From: a bacterium
GTDB lineage: Bacteria > Ratteibacteria > UBA8468 > B48-G9 > JAFGKM01
Direction of reading: 5' to 3'
DNA length: 5,501 nt
Assembly (NCBI GenBank): GCA_026416755.1
Contig: JAOAEP010000099.1
Span: forward strand, 1-5,501
Each line of letters starts with the position of its first letter. The first letter of the stretch is position 1. A model generated the notes under the pieces. That model saw only the letters and a list, made by a program, of their open reading frames with translations. It was not told where the DNA came from and did not search any database. The position numbers and the translations under genes are program-made. Shown here piece by piece: positions 5,001-5,501 of the stretch.

Positions 5001-5501
5001 ATGGTGAATGCTTCTGAATTGAAGATAGGGATGATAATAAAAAGGGAAGAAAAATTATATAAAGTTATGGAAGCAGAAACAAAAGCACGGACAGCACAAT
5101 TTTCAAGTTATACACATCTTAAATTACAGGACTTAAAAACTGGACATGTTTATGATTTAAGGGTTTCTCCTGATGAAAAAATGGAAAATGTTGATATAGA
5201 AGAAATAGAAATGGAATATAGTTATTCTGATGGTGAAAACTTTTACTTTATTCATCCTGAAACATTTGAAATAATAGAACTTCCATCTTATACAATAGGT
5301 GAATTTAAAAAATATATGAAAGAAGGGATAAAGTTGAAAATTCAAATTTTTGAAGGTAATCCTGTAAGTGTTGTGATACCTGAACATGTTGAATTAAAAG
5401 TAATAACAACAGGGGAAGGAATTAAAAGTGGAACAGATAGTACTTGGAAAAGTGCTATTCTTGAAAATGGAATGGAAATTTTAGTTCCTCAATTTATTAG
5501 A
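5001..5501 (+). CDS. efp: Elongation factor P-like protein, 3' end outside window
   Basis: The frame is open for 167 codons to the window edge; bacterial EF-P is about 185-190 residues, so roughly the last 20 are missing. Domain I (about 1-62) has NASELKIGMIIKREEKLYKV and HLKLQDLKTG (39-48). Domain II (about 63-126) has YSYSDGENFYFIHPETFEII (73-92). The start of the C-terminal OB domain has IPEHVELKV (126-134) and ENGMEILVPQF (155-165). EF-P enters the ribosomal E site and relieves stalling at polyproline. The usual tip loop PGKG or PGRG is absent: the equivalent stretch is ETKARTAQF (26-34), about one residue longer than in E. coli EF-P, with K28 and R30 as the only basic candidates for the tip. 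It may therefore be a YeiP-like or lineage-specific paralog. The gene is divergent from the Asp-box gene, with its own promoter and Shine-Dalgarno site. Confidence 0.9.
   Translation, partial: MVNASELKIGMIIKREEKLYKVMEAETKARTAQFSSYTHLKLQDLKTGHVYDLRVSPDEKMENVDIEEIEMEYSYSDGENFYFIHPETFEIIELPSYTIGEFKKYMKEGIKLKIQIFEGNPVSVVIPEHVELKVITTGEGIKSGTDSTWKSAILENGMEILVPQFIR

Noticed and set aside
5157..5387. Minus-strand open frame inside the EF-P-like gene
   Set aside because: It is antisense to a recognisable EF-P frame, and its Phe/Tyr/Ile-rich composition is that of a shadow.

Overview
The window is AT-rich bacterial DNA: coding strands are dominated by AAA, GAA, ATA and AGA codons, promoters are sigma70-like, and some genes have Shine-Dalgarno sites. 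Gene order and protein style (a DUF2961/GH172 protein, an Asp-box protein, a BioD-like P-loop protein, an EF-P with an unusual tip loop) fit an uncultivated lineage, perhaps near Omnitrophica, Lentisphaerae or Planctomycetes. This placement is an impression, not a demonstrated assignment. The Lys/Glu/Ile-rich proteins would also fit a thermophile. There is no sign of an insertion sequence, phage, CRISPR array or broken gene.

Layout. Bases 1-644 (minus) hold the N-terminal 214 residues of a BioD-like P-loop protein (COG0857 type) that runs off the left edge. Bases 645-704 are a compact divergent control region: an extended -10 box for the minus gene and a full-consensus TTGACA-17-TATAAT promoter for a tRNA-Val(GAC) at 705-778. 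Bases 779-943 are non-coding, with a tandem TTGTAAT repeat, a weak promoter and a strong Shine-Dalgarno site. Bases 944-3916 are a tight three-gene plus-strand operon: a DUF2961/GH172 glycoside-hydrolase-like protein, an Amidohydro_2 metal-dependent hydrolase (ATGA overlap) and a zinc-dependent sorbitol/xylitol-type dehydrogenase (1-base gap). Convergent to it, and sharing a TTAA stop overlap, is a minus-strand Asp-box (sialidase-fold) protein at 3913-4926. Bases 4927-5000 carry two interleaved divergent promoters, for the Asp-box gene and for an elongation factor P-like gene that starts at 5001 and runs off the right edge.

How it may work together. The operon plus the Asp-box gene look like a carbohydrate-use locus whose enzymes lack signal peptides, so they probably act in the cytoplasm on imported oligosaccharides or glycosides. 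The GH172-like enzyme would cleave a furanoside-type glycoside, the dehydrogenase would oxidise the released sugar or polyol, and the amidohydrolase could open a lactone or similar intermediate. This pathway is inferred from context; no substrate can be read from the sequence. The flanking tRNA and EF-P genes are translation housekeeping genes. Two genes (BioD-like and Asp-box) have a TATAAT box only 6-7 bases before ATG, which predicts leaderless mRNAs, while the operon and EF-P have Shine-Dalgarno sites.
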